From the NCBI GenBank assembly GCA_017999435.1, contig JAGNLV010000001.1, positions 358,108 to 391,937 on the forward strand: a stretch of 33,830 nt of DNA, in the 5' to 3' direction. The notes under the pieces are model-generated. The model saw nothing but the letters and a program-made list of their open reading frames with translations, did not search any database and had not been told where the DNA came from. Shown piece by piece: positions 1 through 6,925 of the stretch (its first letter is position 1; each line of letters starts with the position of its first letter). This stretch comes from Candidatus Zixiibacteriota bacterium (GTDB lineage Bacteria; Zixibacteria; MSB-5A5; GN15; FEB-12). Both the position numbers and the translations under genes were made by a program.

Positions 1-167
1 GCTGGGACTTGACAGGAACCGCCGCTTAAGTACATTCTATCTCGATGCTATCCTGCTTGTTGGTAGCTGGGACTTGACAGGAACCGCCGCTTAAGTACAT
101 TTCGGAAGGAAATTTCCCCGGTGTCACCGTGGCTGGGACTTGACAGGAACCGCCGCTTAAGTACATT
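1..167 (+). CRISPR. CRISPR array, type II-C, right-hand end (3 repeats, 2 spacers)
   Basis: Three identical 36-bp repeats lie at 1-36, 66-101 and 132-167, separated by spacers of 29 bp (37-65) and 30 bp (102-131). The window opens on the first base of a repeat, so the array probably continues to the left. The plus strand is taken as the crRNA sense, because the anti-repeat of the tracrRNA at 4673-4709 is complementary to it. Each repeat holds TTGACA at its bases 9-14 and TACATT at bases 31-36, 16 bp apart, which is a sigma70-type promoter firing into the following spacer. Promoters inside repeats are known for the type II-C system of Neisseria meningitidis. I saw no match to either spacer in the window. 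The array converges on the cas genes. Confidence 0.95.
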
Positions 168-200
168 ATGCCCCCTGTTAATCGTTTGATTAACAGGGGG
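168..200. other. Perfect hairpin closing the array
   Basis: Directly after the last repeat, 171-183 is the perfect reverse complement of 188-200, a 13-bp stem with a four-base loop. It lies between the last repeat promoter and the 3' end of cas2. It may stop convergent transcripts from both sides. It lacks a clear T-tract on either strand, so calling it an intrinsic terminator is an inference. Confidence 0.5.
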
Positions 201-219
201 TTCTCGTCAATAAAATCCA

Positions 220-585
220 TCAGAAAAGCATCAATTGAGCCGGCGGTTGTTCCGGTCGATGCCGTTTTGTCCCCGTAAACACCTCCATCTTGCCGTATTG
301 GCGATCCGTTATCGCCAGCACCCTCACCTCCCCTTCCGGGGGCAGCGCCTCTCGGATTCGCTTGCGGCAAATGTTGGCCCGTTCTTCGCTCCCGCAGTAC
401 CTCCCATACACGGACAGTTGCAGCATCAGGAACCCTTCCTTCAGTAAATGCATCCGGAACTGCGCGTACCGGCGCCGGGCCACGTTTGAATCGACCGGCA
501 GATCGAACATCGCCAGCACCCACATACCGCGATACTCCGACGGTACCCTGTCGCCCGCATGCTTCGCTACACCACGGGCAGGCAC
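220..585 (-). CDS. cas2: CRISPR-associated endonuclease Cas2
   Basis: Cas2 is the small ferredoxin-fold partner of Cas1 in the spacer-integration complex. The 121-residue protein has the family's first strand with its acidic residue in MWVLAMFDLPVDS (about residues 21-33), then the YAQFRMHLLKEGFLMLQLSVY helix-strand region and a later strand in VRVLAITDRQYGKM. The start is a GTG at 585 with GGAGAGG just upstream (589-595). It overlaps the 3' end of cas1 by 19 bases, so the two are probably translationally coupled. An internal ATG at residue 21 is an alternative start, since many type II Cas2 proteins begin close to the first strand. It is the last gene of the cas9-cas1-cas2 operon. No csn2 or cas4 follows, which fits subtype II-C. 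Confidence 0.93.
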   Translation of the reverse strand: MPARGVAKHAGDRVPSEYRGMWVLAMFDLPVDSNVARRRYAQFRMHLLKEGFLMLQLSVYGRYCGSEERANICRKRIREALPPEGEVRVLAITDRQYGKMEVFTGTKRHRPEQPPAQLMLF

Positions 586-1454
586 AGTCCTCTCCGTCTT
601 CCCAGATACACCTGTGCCAGGCTCGCGGCCGCATGGGCGAGAATATCCGGCAGCACTGCCGTTTCATTTTCCACGGCGTGCCGTGTCCCGATGATCCCCC
701 CGATGAGCTGGCGCTTCGCCGCAGCGTCGAGGGTCCCTTCCGGGCCCCGCGTGTCGCACATGCCCAGTACGACCCGGTCCACCGCCGGGCGATACGGTTC
801 CATCAGGTCGTCGGCCAAGCAGTAGGCGTCATAGCGATTGTGGTGGTGAAGTCCCAGCGACGGGTGCAGGCCCGCTCCGCAGATTGCGCGCGCGGCCATG
901 GCCCGCAGTACCGCGTACCCGTAGTTCAGCAACCGGTTCTGGTCCGCCCGGTTCCTGTCCCGGTGAAACGACGTCCCAAACAAAGCCGGCCAGTACCGCC
1001 GCGCTGCCTGCCCTTCGATGTTTGATGTGTCCCCGGAGCGCACGTCTCGCGCAAGTCGAAACAGCCCGAAATCCTCTCCCCGCACCCGCCGTAGACAAGC
1101 CCCTTGAGCCTGTACCTTCGACCTGACGATCTGCTGCCATAATCGCTTCTTCAGCGTTGGCGGTGCTTCGGCCTGTGCCGTAAGCCGCTCCCCCTGCGTG
1201 GTATGCCCCAGCAGCGAGACGAGCATTCCTATCGGCAGGTGCTTCTCGTCGCACACCACGAGCGCACCTCCCGCCTCACAGATCCCCGCCAGCACCCCCT
1301 GCGTATAGGATACCGCGGGATTGGAGACAACCAGCGCCGATACATCATTGAGCGGGGTCGTCTGCTCCGAACCGTCTACGCCAATGACGAGTTGTCGATG
1401 TCGAATGCTGAGGCGGGCCGGTTGCTCCGAAATATCAAGAAATCTCTCGCCCAT
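567..1454 (-). CDS. cas1: CRISPR-associated integrase Cas1
   Basis: Cas1 is the metal-dependent integrase that inserts new spacers at the leader-repeat junction together with Cas2. The protein has 295 residues, a normal length for type II Cas1. Visible motifs are the catalytic glutamate in SNIEGQAARRYW (E147), the histidine-rich segment GLHPSLGLHHHNRYDAY (about 195-211, catalytic His among 203-205) and the acidic LADDLMEPYRP motif (about 213-223). These are the E-H-D triad regions of active Cas1. It starts at an ATG 55 bases after the cas9 stop and overlaps cas2 by 19 bases. All expected residues appear intact, so the adaptation module looks functional. Confidence 0.95.
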   Translation of the reverse strand: MGERFLDISEQPARLSIRHRQLVIGVDGSEQTTPLNDVSALVVSNPAVSYTQGVLAGICEAGGALVVCDEKHLPIGMLVSLLGHTTQGERLTAQAEAPPTLKKRLWQQIVRSKVQAQGACLRRVRGEDFGLFRLARDVRSGDTSNIEGQAARRYWPALFGTSFHRDRNRADQNRLLNYGYAVLRAMAARAICGAGLHPSLGLHHHNRYDAYCLADDLMEPYRPAVDRVVLGMCDTRGPEGTLDAAAKRQLIGGIIGTRHAVENETAVLPDILAHAAASLAQVYLGRRRGLCLPVV

Positions 1455-1509
1455 GCTCTTGTCATGTTATCGACAGAGGCACAAGCCCCCTTGACCTCTG
1501 CCGGCCCCG

Positions 1510-4500
1510 TCAGTCGGCCGCTCGCCGCACCTCCCCCAGAGGCGTCACCACGACTTTGCGGCAGTTGCGCCTCCTCAAGCTGTCCGGGACAGCTGTCATT
1601 CCGGACTTTGGAATCTCCTTCAGCCTCCGAGCATCGTGGATCGGTACGAACCGAATCTGCTTGGATTGAGGGACAGTGCGGACCACGTAGAGCGCTCTGC
1701 CCGTTCCCTCGCGATCCAGTTCGATCACGTCCCCGCAGGACAACGAGAAGAGAAACCGACCCCCGTTGCAGTCATCCCGCCTCACGACCGGCTCCCCACG
1801 CCGCAACCGCTGCGTCGCCTCGAAAAGACTCACCACCTTTCCCTCCCATCGCACAGCCCCGCCCCCTTCCGCACACACTTCAAACAGAGTGATGTGGTGA
1901 TTCGCATCCGAGGTCACATGCCGCCGGCGATGGGCGGACCCGACGGGGAATGTCACCAGGTTTTTGGCCAGGCGCACTCGCCGGATGGGAATCCGTATTC
2001 CTCCTCCCCCTGAGAGATACGGCTTCTCCACGTCCGCCGCGAACGCCTTCTTGACGTCTCCGCCGGCTTCCTCCACCCGCCGCCGAACCGCGGCTCTGAC
2101 GACCGGGTCCACTATGTCATCAATATCGCCTTTGTGCAGCGCGGCCAGCGGCTTGCGGATGTGCACCACGGCCCGCCCATCCACAGTGCGGGCTCCGTAG
2201 AACGTATCCTGGTGCAACGCCCCGCGCACGCGCCTCGACAGCCGACGGGAGGGTATGACCCGGTCGATGACCGCCTTGATGTCGCCGATGAATCCCGGCC
2301 ACGGTTCCTCGACATCCTTGAACAGCTTGTCGTACGCTTCAGCCCGCCGCGCCGCCGCCGTGAGGCGCATGACCGTACGGGTATCGGACAGCGCGACCGC
2401 CACCGCGTCCACGGCGTGGTGCCGGTGGTCATCGCGCGACTTCAAATCGTCGCGCGACAGCAGGCCGTTCAGCCCATGCGCGTGCCGCACCAGCGCGGTG
2501 ATCATTCCTGCCGACGCCTGAATGCGCCGCTTTCCTTCGGCGTCCACCCCCTGCGTTCTCCCGCCGCCGTAGAGCATACTCAAATATCTCATGGCCAGCT
2601 TGGACGCGTAACGTGTGTCGTTGAGTTGCCGGCTGCAGAATTCATTGATGAATGCGTTGTGTTCCGCCTCTCTCATTTCAAACCGGCGCACTTTCGCCCA
2701 GCGCCCCGGCCCCTTGAATTCCCGCACCCGCCCCATGATCTCCTCCCACCTCTCTGTCCGGCCGTACGCCTCCCACGGCGTTCGGCTATGCTTCACCTTG
2801 CGATTTTCGTCCGCATGGCATAGCGTCTTGTTCATGAAGGAATCATCAAGGCACCGGCTGAAAGGAATGATGTGTTCGATATCGAACTGTGGTGACCGCC
2901 CGAGCAGATCGTGTATGCCAAAGGGCTCTGCCGTGTACGGACACCTCCAGCTGCATTCTTCGGCGAGGAGGATCTTCAGGATGTCGTCCCGGCTCGGGTT
3001 CTGTATCCCCGTTTCCTTCCTGATCCGCTCGGCCGCCCGCATTCTGGCCTGCTCGTTTTGGCGCATCTTCTTGGACAATTCCAGCCGCACCTTGGCGGTC
3101 TGTCGCAGGTCGCGGGCCAACTCGACTCTGACAAAATCGGGCTTGCCGTATCGCTGCACGACGGCATTGACGACCCGCCTCAGTTCTGTCAGCGACCGGA
3201 TCACGAGCGGATTGCGAATATCGCCAAGCGCGGACAGCACGCTCGGAAGTTCATCTACCGCCTCCGTCAGACGATTCATCCGCTCGCGGTACTCCGGCAC
3301 CGCCTCGATTGCGTCGTATAGCTTCGCCCCTTGTCGGAGATGCGGAAGGAGTTTGTCCAGCGCTTGTCTGGAGAAGGCGCAATGGCCGGGCTCGAGTCGA
3401 ATCTCGGTCAGCCGTTTCGCTTGCTCCGGCGCAAGTCCCCACTTCCTCTGCCCTCGCCGCGCCAGCGCCCCGTCGTTCACGATCGACCGCACGTCCTCGA
3501 CCACCGCCTCTCTGTCTGCCTCCGTCAAATCCCTCCATCGCTCCAGGCCGAACACACCCGCCAACTGGGCCGCCGTTCTGTTTCCCTTGATTCTCTTCTC
3601 GCCGCCGCGCTCCAGGTTGAACACCGTCCCGCGCAGCGAGGGAATGCCCCCTCTTCCACGAAAACTGCTGTATGTCGCTTCCGCCGTCGCCTCCAGCCTT
3701 TCGATGATCGCCTCCCGCTCCTCCGACGAAAGCGCCCTCACCTCCCCGGTTGATTTGTCTATCACCGCCAGATTATTCACAGTCTGAAGATACCGGAAGC
3801 GCTGCGCCGAGAGGTGCTCCCAAGAGGCCCGTCGGTACTTCGGCTCGAGTTCGCATTTCCCTACAAAGCGTTTCTGGCTTTTCAGCGGCCGCTGGTAGAA
3901 GATAATCTCGCGGATCTTCTCGCGCAGATCCGGGAGGAGCACGTCTGGAGCGAAACCGGCCTGAGTGTTCCACAGCGCGTCGAACTCCTGTTCATACATG
4001 TGGCGCCCGGTGTACCGGTCCCGAATGCGTGTGCCGCCTCCCTCGATTGAGGCGAAATACTCGCCGATAGTCCGCGCTCCCACCGAAGCCATCTCGCGCT
4101 CGAGGTCCAGGATTCCCTGTCTGACTTTGCCCGCCTCATCCTCGTCCTTGGGCGCCGAACGCCGGTTGCTGAGAAAGCCGCGTCGTTGCGCCAGGTGATA
4201 AAGCGCCCGTCCGAATTCGTAGGGCTCCAACCGCTCGGAAATCCCCCGACGCCGCAGCTGATACGGCGATTCCATGGAACAATCCAACCGCTTAAAGAAC
4301 TCGTGTCGCGCCGCGCTGTCCCGAATGTCCGCCAGCGGTAACAGACCAACTGTCTGTAGGAAGTTCGCCAGCCGACTCGTGCGTCGTGCCTGCCGCTCGA
4401 GCCGCCGGCGTATCGACCGCGCCTCCCTGCGCTGCATGTTTCGCGACTTTCCACGGGCGTCTGTTTCCAGCTCGTCCAACCCAGCCTCGAAGACTCGCAC

Positions 4501-4611
4501 GCCCGCCGCGACTACTCCCGTCGGCATGCCGCCCTCGTGACTCAGAACCGCCCACCCAACAGAATTCGTGCCGATATCCAAACCGAGTATGGTGCGACTT
4601 TCTTTGCTCAC
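1510..4611 (-). CDS. cas9: Type II-C Cas9 RNA-guided endonuclease
   Basis: Cas9 is the crRNA:tracrRNA-guided double-strand DNA nuclease of the locus. It has 1033 residues, in the compact II-C size range. Nuclease motifs look intact (numbering from the GTG start): RuvC-I ILGLDIGTNSVGW with D12, an arginine-rich bridge helix at about 55-80, RuvC-II FVRVELARDL with E497, HNH FDIEHIIPFSR with H580 and DENRKV with N603, and RuvC-III HRHHAVDAVAVAL with H732 and D735. A recognition lobe lies between the bridge helix and RuvC-II, and the PAM-interacting region occupies roughly 760-1033. The start is placed at GTG 4611 because GGGAGG (4619-4624) lies 7 bases upstream of it. A TTG at 4617 is in frame but only one base from that site. 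A promoter embedded in the anti-repeat (4674-4702) points at this gene. Confidence 0.97.
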   Translation of the reverse strand: MSKESRTILGLDIGTNSVGWAVLSHEGGMPTGVVAAGVRVFEAGLDELETDARGKSRNMQRREARSIRRRLERQARRTSRLANFLQTVGLLPLADIRDSAARHEFFKRLDCSMESPYQLRRRGISERLEPYEFGRALYHLAQRRGFLSNRRSAPKDEDEAGKVRQGILDLEREMASVGARTIGEYFASIEGGGTRIRDRYTGRHMYEQEFDALWNTQAGFAPDVLLPDLREKIREIIFYQRPLKSQKRFVGKCELEPKYRRASWEHLSAQRFRYLQTVNNLAVIDKSTGEVRALSSEEREAIIERLEATAEATYSSFRGRGGIPSLRGTVFNLERGGEKRIKGNRTAAQLAGVFGLERWRDLTEADREAVVEDVRSIVNDGALARRGQRKWGLAPEQAKRLTEIRLEPGHCAFSRQALDKLLPHLRQGAKLYDAIEAVPEYRERMNRLTEAVDELPSVLSALGDIRNPLVIRSLTELRRVVNAVVQRYGKPDFVRVELARDLRQTAKVRLELSKKMRQNEQARMRAAERIRKETGIQNPSRDDILKILLAEECSWRCPYTAEPFGIHDLLGRSPQFDIEHIIPFSRCLDDSFMNKTLCHADENRKVKHSRTPWEAYGRTERWEEIMGRVREFKGPGRWAKVRRFEMREAEHNAFINEFCSRQLNDTRYASKLAMRYLSMLYGGGRTQGVDAEGKRRIQASAGMITALVRHAHGLNGLLSRDDLKSRDDHRHHAVDAVAVALSDTRTVMRLTAAARRAEAYDKLFKDVEEPWPGFIGDIKAVIDRVIPSRRLSRRVRGALHQDTFYGARTVDGRAVVHIRKPLAALHKGDIDDIVDPVVRAAVRRRVEEAGGDVKKAFAADVEKPYLSGGGGIRIPIRRVRLAKNLVTFPVGSAHRRRHVTSDANHHITLFEVCAEGGGAVRWEGKVVSLFEATQRLRRGEPVVRRDDCNGGRFLFSLSCGDVIELDREGTGRALYVVRTVPQSKQIRFVPIHDARRLKEIPKSGMTAVPDSLRRRNCRKVVVTPLGEVRRAAD

Positions 4612-4637
4612 AGCCAATCCTCCCAGTCATTTTGCGC

Positions 4638-4666
4638 TTGACAAAGCCGCTTTCCAGCCCCAAAAT
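4638..4666 (+). promoter_or_regulatory. Predicted tracrRNA promoter
   Basis: TTGACA at 4638-4643 is followed after exactly 17 bp by CAAAAT at 4661-4666. The predicted start is near 4673, at the first base of the anti-repeat. This gives the tracrRNA a defined 5' end. It sits between the cas9 start and the anti-repeat and lies back to back with the predicted cas9 promoter. Confidence 0.65.
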
Positions 4667-4673
4667 ACGAATG

Positions 4674-4702
4674 AATGTACTTAAGCGGCGGTTGTCTGTC
4701 AA
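4674..4702 (-). promoter_or_regulatory. Predicted cas9-cas1-cas2 promoter inside the anti-repeat
   Basis: Read on the minus strand, the anti-repeat contains TTGACA (4697-4702), a 17-bp spacer, and TACATT (4674-4679). Both hexamers are the ones found in each CRISPR repeat, where the spacing is 16 bp. The predicted start is near 4667, giving a leader of about 55 bases to the cas9 GTG with its GGGAGG site. The same bases on the plus strand are the tracrRNA anti-repeat. Confidence 0.65.
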
Positions 4703-4750
4703 CTTCCAGTAAGAGACAACTGTCTCGAAGGATATGCCCTACGGGGTATC

Positions 4751-4780
4751 GACGCCGGTCCAGACCGGCGTCACTTTTTT
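4751..4780 (+). terminator. Intrinsic terminator of the tracrRNA
   Basis: A GC-rich stem (4751-4759 with 4764-4772, four-base loop) is followed by AC and six T (4775-4780). On the minus strand there is no T-tract after the stem, so it should stop the tracrRNA but not necessarily read-through from coaBC towards cas9. Confidence 0.85.
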
Positions 4781-4784
4781 CCCC

Positions 4785-5441
4785 CTACCGCTTCCCCAGC
4801 ATCGCCGCCACCCGCGCCACCAGCCGCCGCGCCACCTCCCCTTTCGCCAAGAGCGGCCACTCCTCCGCCTCCCCGTCCCGCCCGATCACCTGCACCCGAT
4901 TGGTGTCGGTCAGGAAGCCCGAGTCCGCCGACGGCTCGTTCAGGACAATCAGATCGAGTTTCTTCTCCCGAAGTTTCCGCCGCGCGTTGGCCACCCCGTC
5001 GGTCGTCTCCAGCGCAAACCCGACCACAATCTGCCCGGCCCGCTTGCCCGCCGCGACATCCTTGAGGATATCCCCCGTCGCTTCAAGCTCAAGCCGCAAG
5101 TTCTTGATACGCTTGATCTTCTCGGATGAGATCCGGGACGGCCGATAGTCGGCGGGAGCCGCCGCCATCACCAGGCAGTCGCACTGCGCGAACCGCTCCC
5201 CGACCGCCCGATGCAGCTCGGCGGTCGACTCCACGCGCACGAGGACCACGCCCTCGGGGGCGGCCAGTTCCACCGGCCCGGAGATGAGCGTGACAGAGGC
5301 GCCCTGCTCGGCTGCGGCCGCGGCGATCGCATACCCCATTTTCCCGGAAGAATAATTTGTGATATAGCGCACCGGGTCGATGACCTCGCGGGTCGGCCCG
5401 GCCGTGACCAGGAACCTACGCCCGGTCAGGCTTTTTTTTTT
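4785..5441 (-). CDS. coaBC: CoaB domain of CoaBC (phosphopantothenate-cysteine ligase), in the -1 frame
   Basis: This is the C-terminal half of CoaBC, which joins cysteine to 4'-phosphopantothenate using CTP in coenzyme A synthesis. Family motifs are VTAGPTREVIDPVRYITNYS followed by SGKMG (nucleotide binding), APADYRP, VGFALET and the ARRKL lysine motif. The frame begins only at the run of ten A on this strand (5432-5441). No ATG, GTG or TTG lies in frame between that run and the first conserved motif, so it is unlikely to be translated alone. Joined to the CoaC part it gives about 407 residues, the usual CoaBC length. The start given is the slip site, not an initiation codon. A homopolymer sequencing error would explain the split equally well. 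Confidence 0.8.
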   Translation of the reverse strand, partial: KKKSLTGRRFLVTAGPTREVIDPVRYITNYSSGKMGYAIAAAAAEQGASVTLISGPVELAAPEGVVLVRVESTAELHRAVGERFAQCDCLVMAAAPADYRPSRISSEKIKRIKNLRLELEATGDILKDVAAGKRAGQIVVGFALETTDGVANARRKLREKKLDLIVLNEPSADSGFLTDTNRVQVIGRDGEAEEWPLLAKGEVARRLVARVAAMLGKR

Positions 5442-6001
5442 GCCCGGCCCTTGGGCGCCGCGAAGAACCCCTCGATCGCCCGGAGAATCACCTCCGGCTC
5501 GGCCATCCGCCCCACGCCGTAGTCCTCGCACGCCATCTCCCCCTCGGCCGGCTCCACCACCCGGTAGCCGAGACTGAGAAGGGTCTTGAGATTGCGCTGC
5601 GTCACCGGGTTCCGCCACATCTGCGGATTCATGGCCGGCGCGATCATAATCGGTTTGCCCGAGGCGCACACCACCGTGGTGAGCAGATCATCCGAAATTC
5701 CCGAGGCTGCCTTGCCGATAAAGTTGGCCGTTGTCGGCGCCACCACGATCAGGTCGGGCCAGTGCGCGAGATCGATGTGCCGTGTCGCCACATACTCCCC
5801 GTGGGCGAACATTTCGACCGCCACCGGCCGCGCCGACACCGTCTCCATCGTCAGCGGCGTGATGAATTCGGTGGCGGCCCGGGTCATCACCACCTGCACC
5901 TCGGCCCCGGCTTTGACCAGCGCACGCACGAGATAGGGGACTTTGTAGCAGGCGATGCCGCCGGTGAGACCGACGAGAATCTTCTTGTTCGTCAGTGACA
6001 T
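5426..6001 (-). CDS. coaBC: CoaC domain of CoaBC (phosphopantothenoylcysteine decarboxylase)
   Basis: CoaC is the FMN-dependent decarboxylase that makes 4'-phosphopantetheine. The 191-residue frame has the flavoprotein start KKILVGLTGGIACYK, the active-site His of RHIDLAHW (H75), the PAMN motif (N125) and the MACEDYGVGRM flap with C158. These fall at the same numbers as in E. coli CoaBC. The frame runs into AKKKA and a stop exactly at a run of ten A, where the CoaB domain continues in the -1 frame. The ATG lies 3 bases after the smg stop, so it is probably co-transcribed with smg. All active-site residues are present, so this looks like one working gene read by slippage, or a base-call error, and not a decayed one. 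Confidence 0.9.
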   Translation of the reverse strand: MSLTNKKILVGLTGGIACYKVPYLVRALVKAGAEVQVVMTRAATEFITPLTMETVSARPVAVEMFAHGEYVATRHIDLAHWPDLIVVAPTTANFIGKAASGISDDLLTTVVCASGKPIMIAPAMNPQMWRNPVTQRNLKTLLSLGYRVVEPAEGEMACEDYGVGRMAEPEVILRAIEGFFAAPKGRAKKKA

Positions 6002-6004
6002 GGA

Positions 6005-6478
6005 TTAGTTGACGTGAAGCGACCGGTCGGGCGACGCCTCGCCCAGCGAAAGCTCATCGAAATCCTCAAGGTCGGCCAGCACCACCGACGACGCGATCAG
6101 CTTGATCTGCTCCAGCGACACCGACTTCGACCCGAACACCGACACCCGCTCCATGATCCCCTCGAACTGCTCATGATCCACCAGCGACAGATTCACCAGC
6201 TTCAGCAGGAATCCCTGCGCCTCCGGCTCCAACTGCATCCGCTCCATCGGCGTGAGGATCCGGGTCGAGGCGTTCATGAGCGGGATCTCCGAGAAATACT
6301 GCTCCGGGGTGTTGTCAAACCGCTGCAGGAGCCAGGAGTAGGCCGACGAGATCTCGTCCTGCGAATACCCCTCGGCCTCGAGCACCGTCGAGAGATCCTC
6401 GCTCCCGGCCAGATTCCCCTTGTTCCCCTGCATGAAATCTATAAGGAAAACGACTATTTCAAGTATCCGATTTCGCAT
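6005..6478 (-). CDS. smg: Smg/DUF494 family protein
   Basis: The 157-residue protein resembles the Smg (DUF494) family, whose exact function is unsettled and whose members often sit near translation or DNA-topology genes. Visible family features are the N-terminal hydrophobic helix RILEIVVFLIDFM, the LEAEGYSQDEISSAYSWLLQRF segment (about 33-54), RILTPMERMQLEPEAQGFLL (about 73-92), and the acidic C-terminal half with LEQIKLIASSVVL. The ATG at 6478 fits the usual family start. The ribosome site is weak (AAGGCG, 5 bases upstream). It is the first gene of a tight smg-coaBC pair. A weak -10-like TAGTAT lies at 6518-6523, but no convincing -35 partner was found. Confidence 0.8.
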   Translation of the reverse strand: MRNRILEIVVFLIDFMQGNKGNLAGSEDLSTVLEAEGYSQDEISSAYSWLLQRFDNTPEQYFSEIPLMNASTRILTPMERMQLEPEAQGFLLKLVNLSLVDHEQFEGIMERVSVFGSKSVSLEQIKLIASSVVLADLEDFDELSLGEASPDRSLHVN

Positions 6479-6648
6479 GTAAGCGCCTTGACCTCTACCT
6501 TTCCTACCTCGGGCAAGATACTACCGGAAGTTGATATTTCCAAACGATATTTCCTCTGCCGGTTCCGAGTTCGTGGAAAGCCTGTATCATGGTGAAAATC
6601 AACTTCTTCGGCCGGCCCGGCGGGCGGCGGGCCGCCTCCCCGGCCCGC

Positions 6649-6682
6649 AAAAAAAAGGCGCCGCCCCGAATGAGGCGGCGCC
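6649..6682 (-). terminator. Intrinsic terminator after the cysteine-rich peptide gene
   Basis: The stem 6657-6665/6674-6682 (GGCGCCGCC with GGCGGCGCC) is followed on the minus strand by eight T (6656 down to 6649). It lies 30 bases beyond the stop of the small peptide gene and closes that transcription unit. Confidence 0.85.
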
Positions 6683-6712
6683 GCAATCAGCGGCATCCGG
6701 CTGTGCGCACCC

Positions 6713-6904
6713 CTATGGGCACGGCACCGGGATGCACACGTCCCAGCACGGATAGGGCGGGATCTCGGAGCAGTACATCACCCAGATGCAGCACTTCGGC
6801 CGCGCCTGGGCATTGTCCGCAAAGGTCGCCACGAGTCCGCCGGTCACAATCGCGACGAGCGCGAATATCAGGACCAGCGTCTTCATCCTGCGGAGTGCGT
6901 TCAT
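6713..6904 (-). CDS. Small secreted six-cysteine peptide
   Basis: The 63-residue product is not a family I recognise. It starts with a basic N-terminus (MNALRRMK) and a hydrophobic segment of about 20 residues, then an Ala-x-Ala-type region (ADNAQARP). The short mature part has six cysteines within about 26 residues, rich in aromatic residues and proline (KCCIWVMYCSEIPPYPC, WDVCIPVPCP). The start is the ATG at 6904, because GGAGG lies 8 bases before it; the GTG at 6913 overlaps that site. The gene lies 21 bases after a thioredoxin-fold membrane protein and is closed by its own terminator. A periplasmic disulfide-bonded or metal-binding peptide, or a modified-peptide precursor, is possible. 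Function is unknown. Confidence 0.65.
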   Translation of the reverse strand: MNALRRMKTLVLIFALVAIVTGGLVATFADNAQARPKCCIWVMYCSEIPPYPCWDVCIPVPCP

Positions 6905-6925
6905 TGGTTTCACCTCCTCAAACGG

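Larger units (their letters stand above)
4673..4780 (+). ncRNA. tracrRNA
   Basis: The segment 4673-4709 is a near-perfect anti-repeat: the complement of the CRISPR repeat with a C to GT change that would make a bulge and a few mismatches at its 3' end. It is followed by the short hairpin GAGAC/GTCTC (4713-4717 with 4722-4726). A second stem, GATATGCCC with GGGGTATC (4731-4750), comes next, and then a terminator stem 4751-4759/4764-4772 with six T. Order and length (about 108 nt) fit II-C tracrRNAs, which pair with the crRNA repeat and are bound by Cas9. The RNA is transcribed away from cas9. The terminator ends 4 bases before the convergent coaBC stop. Confidence 0.9.

Noticed and set aside
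26-667. 213-codon frame running through the CRISPR repeats and cas2
   Set aside because: It reads across repeats (the same peptide recurs with each repeat) and antisense or out of frame to cas1/cas2; it is an artefact of the array.
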